From Acidisphaera sp. (GTDB taxonomy: Bacteria; Pseudomonadota; Alphaproteobacteria; Acetobacterales; Acetobacteraceae), in NCBI GenBank assembly GCA_019240635.1, contig JAFAYA010000040.1, positions 1 to 64,000 on the forward strand: a DNA stretch of 64,000 bases, given 5' to 3'. Below the pieces are notes generated by a model that had not been told where the DNA came from, did not search any database, and worked only from the letters and a program-made list of their open reading frames with translations. The translations under genes and the position numbers were made by a program. Numbering within the stretch: position 1 is the stretch's first letter; every line of letters starts with the position of its first letter. Below, in pieces: positions 8,030 through 16,256 of the stretch.

Positions 8030-9592
8030 TCAGGCTTCGCCGCGCCAAGTGTCGCGAAACCGTGGTATCTGGTCGGGCGGCCAGGCGAAGCCCTTCACCG
8101 ACTTGGCGATCGCGGCGTATTCCGCCGAGAAATACAGCGGGATGTAGGGCAGGTCCTCCATGACCTTCGTTTTCACTGCGGCATACAGCGCCTTTCGCTT
8201 CGCCTGATCCAGGCTCTGGCGGGCCTCTTCCAGCATGCGGTCGACCTCAGGGTTGGAGTAGCCGGTGGTGTTCGCGTAGCCCTTGCTGTCCAGCAGCACG
8301 TAGAGCATGCCGTCGGGATCGGCCAGCTGGGTCCAGCGCATCGGCGTGAAGTCGATCGCCTTCTGCACGACGCGCGCGTACCACTCGCTCTGCGCGACCG
8401 GCTGCAACCGCACGTCAAGGCCCACCTCGCCGAGCTGCTCCACGACGAGCTGGACCAGCTTGCGCAGCACGGCGTTGTCGGGTGCGGAGAGGACGAGCCT
8501 GGTGCCCGGCGCGATCCCCGCCTGCTTCAGCAGTTCCTTCGATCTGGCGGGTTCGCGATCGTAGACGATCGCATCGGGGCTCGACCACCAGACGCCGCTC
8601 GGAATCGGGCCGTTCGAGATCCGGGCCTGGCCGCCCATCGTGATCGCGTTGATCTTGTCGCGATCCAGGGCGTAGGCGATCGCCTTGCGCAACCGGATGT
8701 CGTTGAAAGGCGGTTTGTCCACCTGAAATTGCAGGGTGTACCAGCGGCCGATCTTTGCCTTCTCGACGCGCAGCTTGTCATCGCCCTGGATCTGTCGCAG
8801 CTCGTCCACCGAGAGCGCGTCGAGGTAGTCGGCTTCGCCGGTGAGCAGCCGTTGTATCCCGATGTTCAAGGTGCCGATGTCGTTAAAGACGATGCGGTCC
8901 CAGTGCGGCAAGCCCTTCTGCCAGTAATTCGGATTCCGCTCCACCGTCACGTCGACGCCCTGGTTCCAGTCCTTGAAGACGAAAGCGCCCGTCCCCACGG
9001 GATTGCGGCCGAAATCCTGGCCGTATTTCTGCACGGCGCTGGGAGAGACCATGAAGCCGGCACGGTCCGCCAGTGCGGCGAGCAGCGGCGGATAGGGCGC
9101 GGTCAGATTGATCGCCACCGCATGCGGGCCCGCCACCTCGACCGATTCAATGACGGGACGGAGCTGCGGGCGTTGGGTGGAGTTCACCTTGTCATCCAGG
9201 CGTCGGTCCAGGTTCCATTTCACCGCCGCGGCGTCGAAATCCGTGCCGTCGTGGAACTTGACGCCCTCTTGCAGCTGCAGGACGTAGCGGTGCCCCTCGT
9301 TTTCGGGACTCCAACTCGTCGCCAGCTCCGGCTTCAGTGAGAAGTCGAGGTCGGTCGCGATCAGCGTGTTGTAGATCAGGAACAGGATCTGCCGCTCCGC
9401 CCATTGGAAGGAGAAGGTCGGATCCAGCGTCTTCGAATCGTTCTGGATCGCGACAGTCAGGGTACCGCCCTGCCGCGGCGTGTCCGCATTTTCGGCCACC
9501 GCGGGCCGCGACCCCTGAAGGACGGAGATCGCGCCAAGTCCCGCGAGCGCCGCCCTGCGGCCTAGTCGGAAAGTTCCAACCGGAAAACTCAT
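8030..9592 (-). CDS. ABC transporter substrate-binding protein, family 5 (dipeptide/oligopeptide type)
   Basis: A 520-residue periplasmic binding protein with a twin-arginine-like leader (LGRRAALAGLG) and a probable cleavage after AVA near residue 33. It has the SBP_bac_5 signatures GGTLTVAIQNDSKTLDP, LATSWSP, VKFHDGTDFDAAAVKWNLDR, NPVGTGAFVFKDW and LRKAIAYALDRDKI. It captures the ligand for the two DppBC-type permeases encoded upstream in the operon (11243-13084). Its ATG at 9592 overlaps the GMC gene stop (ATGA). Family-5 proteins bind peptides, opines and many other solutes, so the substrate is open. Confidence 0.9.
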   Translation of the reverse strand: MSFPVGTFRLGRRAALAGLGAISVLQGSRPAVAENADTPRQGGTLTVAIQNDSKTLDPTFSFQWAERQILFLIYNTLIATDLDFSLKPELATSWSPENEGHRYVLQLQEGVKFHDGTDFDAAAVKWNLDRRLDDKVNSTQRPQLRPVIESVEVAGPHAVAINLTAPYPPLLAALADRAGFMVSPSAVQKYGQDFGRNPVGTGAFVFKDWNQGVDVTVERNPNYWQKGLPHWDRIVFNDIGTLNIGIQRLLTGEADYLDALSVDELRQIQGDDKLRVEKAKIGRWYTLQFQVDKPPFNDIRLRKAIAYALDRDKINAITMGGQARISNGPIPSGVWWSSPDAIVYDREPARSKELLKQAGIAPGTRLVLSAPDNAVLRKLVQLVVEQLGEVGLDVRLQPVAQSEWYARVVQKAIDFTPMRWTQLADPDGMLYVLLDSKGYANTTGYSNPEVDRMLEEARQSLDQAKRKALYAAVKTKVMEDLPYIPLYFSAEYAAIAKSVKGFAWPPDQIPRFRDTWRGEA

Positions 9593-11253
9593 GATCCAGC
9601 TCCTTCGCCGTTGCCGTCCATCGTGCGGCCGCGGATCAGGTCCGCGGCGCGTTCTGCCAGCATGAGCACGGGCGCATTGATGTTGCCGCCCGTCAGGTCA
9701 GGCATGACCGATGCGTCGATCACGCGCAGCGCCTCAATCCCGTGCACGCGCAGCAGCGGATCGACGACCGCCATCCGGTCCCGCTCCGGTCCCATCCGGC
9801 AGGTTCCCGCCGGATGATGCGCCGTGACCGCGGTCCGGCGCACGTGTCGATCGAGCGAAACATCATCGATGGCGGTCGGACCCGGCGCCAGCTCCCGGCC
9901 GATGAACGGCCGCAGCGCCGGCTGCGCCGCCACCTCGCGGATCAGCCGCAGGCCGGCGCGCAGCACCGCGAGATCATCGCCGGCGGCGAGAAAATTCTGC
10001 CGGATGCGTGGCGCGGCGAGCGGATCGGCGGAGGCGAGCATGACCTCGCCACGGCTCGCCGGACGCAGCAGCACGGCGCGGCAGCCGAAATCATCCTGGA
10101 AGGGCACGCCGAACAGACCGGAATAGGGACGCGCGGTCATCGGCGCGGCCCGGAACATCAGCTGGACGTCCGGCAGGGTCTTGTCGTGCGCCGTGCGCAG
10201 GAAGGCGACCCAGCCGCCCGGCAGCCAGGTCGCGAAGCCGCGGCCGAGCAGATACGCCCTCGCCAGTTCGCGCAGGATGCGATCGGCCCGCATCACCGAT
10301 GCGAACGGCCCGGGCCGCAGCCGGGCGAAGTCGATCCCGGCGGCGAGATGGTCCTGCAGCCCTTGTCCCACCCCGGGCAGGCTCGCAGCGACGGCGATGC
10401 CATGCGCGCGCAACGCATCCGGCGCGCCGACGCCCGACAGCATCAGCAGCTGAGGGGAGAGGATCGCGCCGGCGCACAGGATCACCTCGCGTGCGGCAGA
10501 GACGGTACCCCGGCCTTCGCGCGCCACGAACTCGACCCCAACCGCCCGGCCGCTGCGGACCAGCACGCGCGTCACGCGGGCACGCGTGCGGACGCGCAGG
10601 TTGCGCCGGGACAGGGCCGGGCGCAGGTAGGCATCTGCGGCGCTGCATCGCCGGCCGCGAGCGATCGTGCACTGGCTGCGGGCAAAACCCTCCTGCCCGG
10701 CACCGTTGTAGTCCGATACCCCGGGGAAGCCGGCCTGCCGCCCCGCCTCGATCCAGGCATCGACGATCGGGTCCGGGTAGCGGGACACGCAGACCGCTAT
10801 CGGGCCGGCGGCTCCGCGGAACGCATCCGCGCCATGCTCCCAGCGCTCGAGCCGGCGAAAATAGGGCAGCACCTCGGCATAGCTCCAGCCGGTGCAGCCT
10901 CGCGCGGCCCAGCGATCGAAGTCCATCGGATGTCCGCGCACATGCGCGAAGGCATTGATGGAAGACGAGCCGCCGATGACCTTGCCGCGCGCACATTCGA
11001 TGCGGCGATCGGCTAGATTGGGTTCCGGCTCCGAGTCGAAACCCCAGTCATGCCGGCGTCGGGTGACCAGGCGACCCCAGGCGAGCGGGATGCGGATCTG
11101 CGGGTCGCGGTCCCAGCCGCCGGCTTCCAGCAACAGCACGTGGGCTTGGCCGTCCTCGGTCAGTCGGTCGGCCAATGTACAGCCCGCTGAGCCGGCGCCG
11201 ACGACGATGTAGTCGAATCCGCTGTCGGCGGAGCGACGGCCCTCAGTCAACAC
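9589..11253 (-). CDS. GMC-family FAD oxidoreductase (choline/alcohol dehydrogenase-like)
   Basis: A 554-residue flavoprotein. The FAD-binding GAGSAG motif is in YIVVGAGSAGCTLADRL near residue 15, followed by LLLEAGG and the GMC signature GKVIGGSSSINAFAHVRG near 93. The catalytic His pair is in TAHHPAGTCRMG and the C-terminal GGNINAPVLMLAE completes the FAD site. Such enzymes oxidise alcohols to aldehydes. The GTG start at 11253 overlaps the end of the permease gene by 11 bases. No signal peptide is evident, so it is likely cytosolic. Its position among transporter genes suggests it acts on the imported compound. Confidence 0.92.
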   Translation of the reverse strand: MLTEGRRSADSGFDYIVVGAGSAGCTLADRLTEDGQAHVLLLEAGGWDRDPQIRIPLAWGRLVTRRRHDWGFDSEPEPNLADRRIECARGKVIGGSSSINAFAHVRGHPMDFDRWAARGCTGWSYAEVLPYFRRLERWEHGADAFRGAAGPIAVCVSRYPDPIVDAWIEAGRQAGFPGVSDYNGAGQEGFARSQCTIARGRRCSAADAYLRPALSRRNLRVRTRARVTRVLVRSGRAVGVEFVAREGRGTVSAAREVILCAGAILSPQLLMLSGVGAPDALRAHGIAVAASLPGVGQGLQDHLAAGIDFARLRPGPFASVMRADRILRELARAYLLGRGFATWLPGGWVAFLRTAHDKTLPDVQLMFRAAPMTARPYSGLFGVPFQDDFGCRAVLLRPASRGEVMLASADPLAAPRIRQNFLAAGDDLAVLRAGLRLIREVAAQPALRPFIGRELAPGPTAIDDVSLDRHVRRTAVTAHHPAGTCRMGPERDRMAVVDPLLRVHGIEALRVIDASVMPDLTGGNINAPVLMLAERAADLIRGRTMDGNGEGAGS

Positions 11254-12142
11254 TGGAGCCGATCAGGTAGAAGCCCGAGACCATCACCCCGACCACGGCG
11301 CCGGGTGCGAGGCTCGCCATCGGGTTCAGTGTCAGGAACTGGAAGCCGCCGCGCACCATGCCGCCCAGATCGGGGGTGGGCGGCGGAATGCCGAGACCGA
11401 GGAAACTCAGGCTCGCCGCAGTGAAGATCGCAAACGCGACGGTCGTCGCGTATTGCGCGGCCACGGTGCGCATGATGTTGGGCCAGACGTGCCGGACCAG
11501 AATCCGCGTGGTCCCGCAGCCGGTCGCGCGCGCCGCCTCGACGTAAGGCTTGACCGCGACGTCCATCGCCTGCCCACGCACCAGGCGCGCCATCGTGGGC
11601 CACATCACCACGCCGAGCACCAGGATGATGTTCCGCAGGCTCGGTCCGACCATCACGGTGATGAACAGCGCCAGGACGAGCCCGGGAAGGGCGATGCAGA
11701 GGTCGATCAGCTGCACGATCACCAGTGCCGGCAGTCCGCGCAGGAAGCCGCCGAGCAGGCCCAGCGGCAGGCCGATTGCCGTGGCCAACAGGGCGGCGCA
11801 GGGGCCGATCAGCAGCGAGACGCGTGCGCCGAACAGCACTCGGGCCAGCACGTCGCGCCCGAGGTCGTCGGTGCCAAAGCGATGGACGGCGGAGGGCGGG
11901 GCGAGCGATTCGACACTGGAGCCGTCCGGCGGATAGCCGGACAGCAGCGGCGCGGCGACCGCGCAGAGCGCGACCGCCAGAACCAGGGCGCAACCGGCAG
12001 CCCGTCGCGTCAGCAGCATCTCCGCCATGGCACGCCCACTCGTCAAGGCGGCCGGGTTCTTGGACCGGCGGCGGCGCGGTCTCGCCGGTTCCGCAGCCGT
12101 GGCCGCCTGCAGGGCGGCAGCGCCTGGAGCCGACCCGCCCAT
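11243..12142 (-). CDS. ABC transporter permease, DppC/OppC type
   Basis: A 299-residue inner-membrane permease with about five to six membrane segments after a basic N-terminal tail. It carries FGTDDLGRDVLARVLFGARVSL and the EAA-loop region EAARATGCGTTRILVRHVWPN, both typical of DppC. Residues 1-38 are Ala/Arg-rich and an alternative ATG exists at 12028, but the start at 12142 lies six bases after the dppB-like stop and fits the operon. It pairs with the permease at 12149-13084. No ATPase gene exists in this cluster, so it must share one encoded elsewhere. Confidence 0.88.
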   Translation of the reverse strand: MGGSAPGAAALQAATAAEPARPRRRRSKNPAALTSGRAMAEMLLTRRAAGCALVLAVALCAVAAPLLSGYPPDGSSVESLAPPSAVHRFGTDDLGRDVLARVLFGARVSLLIGPCAALLATAIGLPLGLLGGFLRGLPALVIVQLIDLCIALPGLVLALFITVMVGPSLRNIILVLGVVMWPTMARLVRGQAMDVAVKPYVEAARATGCGTTRILVRHVWPNIMRTVAAQYATTVAFAIFTAASLSFLGLGIPPPTPDLGGMVRGGFQFLTLNPMASLAPGAVVGVMVSGFYLIGSSVD

Positions 12143-12148
12143 CCAGCC

Positions 12149-13084
12149 CTAGGTCCGAAGCTGCGGATTGACGATCGTATAGGCGATATCGACGGCGATA
12201 TTCATGACCGTGACCGCAGCCAGGATGATCATCCCGATCACCAGCATTACCGGAAAATCGTATGACCCGATCGCATTGACGAACAGGCCGCCGATGCCGG
12301 GTATCGAGAATACGTTTTCCGTCACCACGGCGCCGCCCATGAGCTGGCCGAGCGAAATCCCCAGATAGGTGATGACCGGCAGCACCGAGTTGGGCAGCGC
12401 GTGGCGAAACGAGACGCGGGTGTCCGACAGTCCCTTCGCCTGCGCGACCCGTATGTAAGCCTGCCGGTAGGTGGCACGGTACTGCGCCCGGTAAACCATG
12501 CTGTACGACCCGAAATAGAAGGCCGAGAGTGTCAGCACCGGCATGATCAGATGCACGAGGTGCGTGCGGGCGCCCTCTGACCAGGGAACCCAGCCGGTGG
12601 TCGGCAGCCAGTGCAGCCGCACCGACAGCAGGTAAATCAAACCAGTGCCCAGGATGAAATTCGGCACCGTGATCCCGACGATCGCGAGCAAGGCGGTCAC
12701 CGGACCCAGAATGCCGCGCGCCCAGACGATGCTGTTGAGTATCAGCGCCGCCGAGACGGCCAGCAGGATCGACCAGGCGCTCAGCTCAAGCGTGACCGGG
12801 ATCGCCGTGGTCAGCATGGCTGCGACCGGCTGGCGCGTGGCATAGGAACGGCCGAAGTCGCCGTGCACCGCGCGCTGCAGCCAACCCACGTACTGCATCA
12901 CGATCGGCCGGTCGAAGCCGTATTGCTGGTCGATCCGCTCGATCGCCTCCGGCGTGGCGTCTTGCCCCAGCATCATCGCGGCGGGGCTGCCGAGGACCCC
13001 GGTGACGCAGGCGAATAGCAGGAAGGTCAGCAACACGAGGCTGGGCACCAGCAGTGCCAAGCGGAAGGCGATGAGACCCGTCAC
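12149..13084 (-). CDS. ABC transporter permease, DppB/OppB type
   Basis: A 311-residue, six-TM permease. Its features include the DppB-type IDQQYGFDRPIVMQYVGWL segment, the GDFGRSYATRQPV loop, the EAA-like AKGLSDTRVSFRHALPNSVLPVI and the C-terminal ENVFSIPGIGGLFVNAI. The start is GTG at 13084. It is the first gene of the minus-strand operon that continues through the DppC-type permease, GMC oxidoreductase, binding protein, hydrolase and GntR regulator, transcribed from the divergent region 13085-13267. Confidence 0.88.
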   Translation of the reverse strand: MTGLIAFRLALLVPSLVLLTFLLFACVTGVLGSPAAMMLGQDATPEAIERIDQQYGFDRPIVMQYVGWLQRAVHGDFGRSYATRQPVAAMLTTAIPVTLELSAWSILLAVSAALILNSIVWARGILGPVTALLAIVGITVPNFILGTGLIYLLSVRLHWLPTTGWVPWSEGARTHLVHLIMPVLTLSAFYFGSYSMVYRAQYRATYRQAYIRVAQAKGLSDTRVSFRHALPNSVLPVITYLGISLGQLMGGAVVTENVFSIPGIGGLFVNAIGSYDFPVMLVIGMIILAAVTVMNIAVDIAYTIVNPQLRT

Positions 13085-13144
13085 GCGGCTTCGTCCACCG
13101 GCTCGCCACTCCCTGCACCGGCATCAGAACACCGGACATCGGAC

Positions 13145-13160
13145 GGTATACTGTATTACC
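13145..13160. promoter_or_regulatory. GntR-type operator candidate 1
   Basis: GGTATACTGTATTACC contains the FadR/FCD-like half-sites GGTATAC and GTATTACC in inverted orientation. It lies 61 bases upstream of the permease start, in the region where the minus-strand operon promoter is expected. A second GTATAC site lies 70-80 bases away, overlapping the opposite promoter. The sequence is seen directly; assignment to the GntR protein at 6341-7048 is inferred. Confidence 0.5.
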
Positions 13161-13205
13161 GCGGTCCCGAGCGCCGCAAGCCGGCGCAGGCTGGCGGCAG
13201 GCGCT

Positions 13206-13238
13206 TTGACAGATTGCATGCCGTCTTATAGTATACCA
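13206..13238 (+). promoter_or_regulatory. Promoter of the monooxygenase gene with overlapping GTATAC operator
   Basis: A perfect -35 TTGACA (13206-13211) is separated by 17 bases from TAGTAT (13229-13234, 4/6 match to a -10 box). The -10 region is embedded in TAGTATACCA (13229-13238), a match to the FadR-type core GTNNAC. A repressor bound here would block the promoter of the gene starting at 13268. This supports co-regulation of both arms of the cluster. Confidence 0.55.
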
Positions 13239-13267
13239 AAGCCGAGTTCCGGGGGGCGGAGGACGCG

Positions 13268-14452
13268 ATGCAGATCAGCTACTTCCAGAACATCCACGAC
13301 CTCTCGACGACCCGCGAGTACAGCGACCTGCTGGCCGAGTTTCGGCAGATCGCCCTCGCCTGCGACGAGGGTGGATTCGACTGCTTCTGGATCCCCGAGC
13401 ACCATTTCAGCGTCTGGGGGCGGGAGCTGGTCCCCAATCCGATCCTGCTTGCGGCCGACATCGCGGCGCGCACCCGCCATTGCCGCATCGGCCTCTCGGC
13501 CGCCATCATCACCTTCTGGCATCCGATCCGGCTGGCCGAGGATCTGGCGATGCTGGATCATCTCACTGGCGGTCGGCTGGTGATCGGCGTCGGCCGCGGC
13601 AATTACGGTCTGGAGGCCAGCAACCTCAATCCGCTCGCTGACCCGAACAACCCGGCTGGCAACATGAAGGTGTTCGCCGAGACGTTGGAGATCGTCAAGC
13701 GCGCCCTGAGCCAGAAGCGCTTCAGCTTCTCGGGCGAGATCTACCGATTTCCCGCGCCGGGCTTCCAGGCGGACCGCGCCCACTCGGTCAATGATCCCGC
13801 CTACGTGGATCCGGCGACCGGCGAGCTGACCAGCCTTTCCATCTTCCCGCAAGCGCTGCAGCGGCCACACCCGCCGATCTGGCAAGTCGTTTCCGACAGC
13901 GAGCAATCGCTGCGCTTCGCGGCCCGGCAGGACTGCGGGGTGTTGATGTGGCGGCCGACGGTGAGGGAGCTGCAGCGTCGCTTGCGGGTGTACCGGGACG
14001 CCTACCAGGAGGCGCATGGTATCGACCTGCCGCTCGGCGCGCGCACCGGCATCGTCCGCGACACGTTCGTGGCGGAGACGGAACAGGACCTCGATGTCGC
14101 AAGGGAGCCGCTGATGGGGGCGTTGAACTTCGCCAACTGGCGCGGCCCTCGCATCTACCTCGATCCCGACGAAGCGCTGGACAAGGAGACCGAGGCCGCT
14201 TTGAAAAAGCGGATCACTTACGAGTTCGTCAAGGAGCGCTCACTGCTGTTCGGCACGCCGGATCAAGTGGTCGAAAAGATTCTCCATCTGCATCAGTCGA
14301 CCGGCATCGAGCAGCTGGTCGTGAAGTGCTCCTGGCCGGGCTTGCCGCACGAGCAATGCATGCGCTCCATCCGGCTGCTTGCGGATGAGGTGCTGCCAAA
14401 GGTGCGCGAGCGTCTGGCCGGGGGGCGCGCAGCGTCGATCGCCGCGGAATGA
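13268..14452 (+). CDS. Luciferase-like (LLM class) flavin-dependent monooxygenase
   Basis: A 394-residue bacterial-luciferase-fold protein (MQISYFQNIHD). LLM features are GFDCFWIPEHHFSVWG near residue 38, LGRGNYGLEASNLNPL-like segments after LVIGVG, and RPHPPIWQVVSDSEQSL. Such enzymes use FMNH2 and O2 to oxidise or cleave C-C, C-N or C-S bonds. The ATG at 13268 follows GGAGGACGCG. It is divergent from the importer operon and shares its control region, which argues that it performs the oxygen-dependent step of the same catabolic route. The flavin reductase partner is not in the window. Confidence 0.88.
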   Translation: MQISYFQNIHDLSTTREYSDLLAEFRQIALACDEGGFDCFWIPEHHFSVWGRELVPNPILLAADIAARTRHCRIGLSAAIITFWHPIRLAEDLAMLDHLTGGRLVIGVGRGNYGLEASNLNPLADPNNPAGNMKVFAETLEIVKRALSQKRFSFSGEIYRFPAPGFQADRAHSVNDPAYVDPATGELTSLSIFPQALQRPHPPIWQVVSDSEQSLRFAARQDCGVLMWRPTVRELQRRLRVYRDAYQEAHGIDLPLGARTGIVRDTFVAETEQDLDVAREPLMGALNFANWRGPRIYLDPDEALDKETEAALKKRITYEFVKERSLLFGTPDQVVEKILHLHQSTGIEQLVVKCSWPGLPHEQCMRSIRLLADEVLPKVRERLAGGRAASIAAE

Positions 14453-14477
14453 GCTTCGGAATTCGTCTCTCAAGTAG

Positions 14478-14533
14478 AGGGGCCTGGAGCGTTGCCCCAG
14501 CGGGGTCCAGGGGCAGCGCCCCTGGCCTTGCCT
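14478..14533. repeat. REP-like G/C-rich palindromic repeat, copy A
   Basis: The segment with GGGGTCCAGGGG, CAGCGCCCCTGGCC and a preceding GCCCCAGC aligns nearly base for base with 50937-50993, and its second half also matches the inverted copy at 50867-50900. It lies between convergent genes (monooxygenase end at 14452, TPR gene end at 14559). It can fold into a strong stem (CCAGGGG with CCCCTGG) and probably also serves as a bidirectional terminator. Confidence 0.7.
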
Positions 14534-14558
14534 TCGCCCCCCTGATCGTGCACCCGGG

Positions 14559-15278
14559 TTACGGGCGCAGCGCGGCGTAGCCCATCACCGCCTCTGCGGT
14601 TTCGGCCTGCGACAGATCGGAGCCGAGCAGCCGCTCCGCCTGGTCGGTCTGGCCGTCCAGCACCAGCGCGGCGGCCAGGTCCTGCCGGACCCGCGGTGAG
14701 GCCCCCTCGCCGGCGGCCAGCGGCTGCAGCATCGCCACACCCTGATCCGCCCTGCCGCCGAGCGCCAGCGACAGACCGAGATTGACTTCGGCCGCAACGA
14801 GATCCGGCGAGGCGGCCAGCGCCCGGCGGTAGGCCTCCTGCGCGTCGCGGTGGCGGCCCTGCAGGTCGCAGGCGATGCCAAGGTCGTTCTGCGCCGTCGC
14901 GTTGCGCGGATCGTGCGCGACGGCCTTGCGGAGCAGCCGCTCCGCCGCGCCCGGGTCGTCGGTCAGGCGAACGCGCGCCAACCCGACCAGCGCCTCCTCG
15001 TCGCGCGGCTCGATCGCGAGCGCACGCTGATAGGCATCCGCGGCCTGGGCGGTCCGATTGAGCGAATAGAGGGCGTTGCCCTGCCGCACCAGCGCCGGGA
15101 CGTTCGCGGGATCCTTGGCCAGGATCTCCTGCGTTACCGAGAGCGCCATCGCCGGCGCGCCGCTCTGCATCGCGACGTCGGCGACCTTGAGGCTCGGCTG
15201 TCGGCCGCGCCAGGCGGCTGCATTCTGGTGCGCGCAGGCCCCCAGAAGCAGCAGGGAAAAGAGGATCGAGGTGCGCAA
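14559..15278 (-). CDS. tadD: TPR lipoprotein of the Tad locus (TadD-like)
   Basis: A 239-residue lipoprotein. The short signal ends in the lipobox LLLLGAC (Cys near residue 15), followed by about five tetratricopeptide repeats (for example AADAYQRALAIEPRDEEALVGLARV and DAQEAYRRALAASPDLVAAEVNLG). TadD-type proteins act as pilotins/assembly factors for the secretin complex of Tad pili. The frame is open from a TTG at 15308, but the TTG at 15278 has GGAGG six bases upstream and begins at the signal peptide, so it is preferred. Last gene of the Tad cluster. Confidence 0.8.
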   Translation of the reverse strand: MRTSILFSLLLLGACAHQNAAAWRGRQPSLKVADVAMQSGAPAMALSVTQEILAKDPANVPALVRQGNALYSLNRTAQAADAYQRALAIEPRDEEALVGLARVRLTDDPGAAERLLRKAVAHDPRNATAQNDLGIACDLQGRHRDAQEAYRRALAASPDLVAAEVNLGLSLALGGRADQGVAMLQPLAAGEGASPRVRQDLAAALVLDGQTDQAERLLGSDLSQAETAEAVMGYAALRP

Positions 15279-15317
15279 TTTTTGCCTCCGCACGTTTTGT
15301 CTCCGCAAGTCTGCTCG

Positions 15318-16256
15318 TCAGTGTCGCATCACCTTCAGCACCTGCAGCATGGCCGGTCCACCGACCACCATGAACACGCAGGGCAGGATGAAGATGATCA
15401 TCGGCAGCGTCAGCAGCACCGGCAGCCGCGCCGCCTTCTCCTCGAACCGCGTCAGCGTCTCCTGACGCATCTCCGCCGAAAGCGTGCGCAGCGCCTGGCT
15501 CAGCGGCGTGCCGTATTGCATGGTCTGCACCAGGGTGGCCGCCAGCCGCTTGATGTTCTCGATGCCGGTCCGCGTGCCGGCGTTGATCAGGGCGGTGCGG
15601 CTGTCGGCGATGACGCGCAGCTCGTTCGCCGTCATCGCCAGCTCCTCGGCGACGGCGCGGTGGGCGGTGCGGATCTCCTGCGCCACCCGCGAAATCGCCG
15701 GCTCCAGACCGAGTCCGGCCTCGCTGCAGATCACCATCATGTCCAGCGCATCCGGCAGCCCGCGCTCGACCTGCCCGAGGTAGCGCCGCCGCATCCAGCG
15801 CACCGCGAAGTCGGGCGCCAGCAGCCCGACGACGGCGCTCGCGCCGACCAGAGTGTGGTGGATCATCGTGCCGAAATGGAACTGGCCGAGCACCAGCAGC
15901 GTCAGCAGCGGCAGGCCGACCATCAGCAGCAGCTTGGAGCCGACGAACAGGCCGAGCCCGTTGCCCTGCCGGAACCCGGCGGCCGCGAGCGTCTGCTCGA
16001 GGTTCGCCATCGTGCTGTTGGACAGCAGCCCGCTGCGCGCAAAGGTCATGCCGAGCAGTGCGATGAGCCGCAGCGGCAGCGCCGTGTCGTCGTCCTCGCG
16101 CACCTCGCGCACGGTGCGCCGCGCGTTGCCCTGCACCATGGCGAGCCGCGCGTTGAAGCGGTCCTGCCGGTGGATTTCGCGCATCAGCAGCCAACCGCAG
16201 CCGGCCAGCAGCGGCAGGCCGGCGCTCATCAGCTTGAGCAGCAGCAGCGGCGTCAT
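15318..16256 (-). CDS. tadC: Tad inner-membrane platform protein TadC
   Basis: A 312-residue type II secretion F-domain (T2SSF) protein. It has membrane segments near the N-terminus, in the middle (about 100-150) and at the C-terminus. The conserved cytosolic T2SSF core is LPDALDMMVICSEAGLGLEPAISRVAQEI, followed by TMQYGTPLSQALRTLSAEMRQ. TadC forms the inner-membrane platform with TadB on which the CpaF ATPase acts. The start at 16256 overlaps the tadB stop (ATGA). Confidence 0.9.
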   Translation of the reverse strand: MTPLLLLKLMSAGLPLLAGCGWLLMREIHRQDRFNARLAMVQGNARRTVREVREDDDTALPLRLIALLGMTFARSGLLSNSTMANLEQTLAAAGFRQGNGLGLFVGSKLLLMVGLPLLTLLVLGQFHFGTMIHHTLVGASAVVGLLAPDFAVRWMRRRYLGQVERGLPDALDMMVICSEAGLGLEPAISRVAQEIRTAHRAVAEELAMTANELRVIADSRTALINAGTRTGIENIKRLAATLVQTMQYGTPLSQALRTLSAEMRQETLTRFEEKAARLPVLLTLPMIIFILPCVFMVVGGPAMLQVLKVMRH

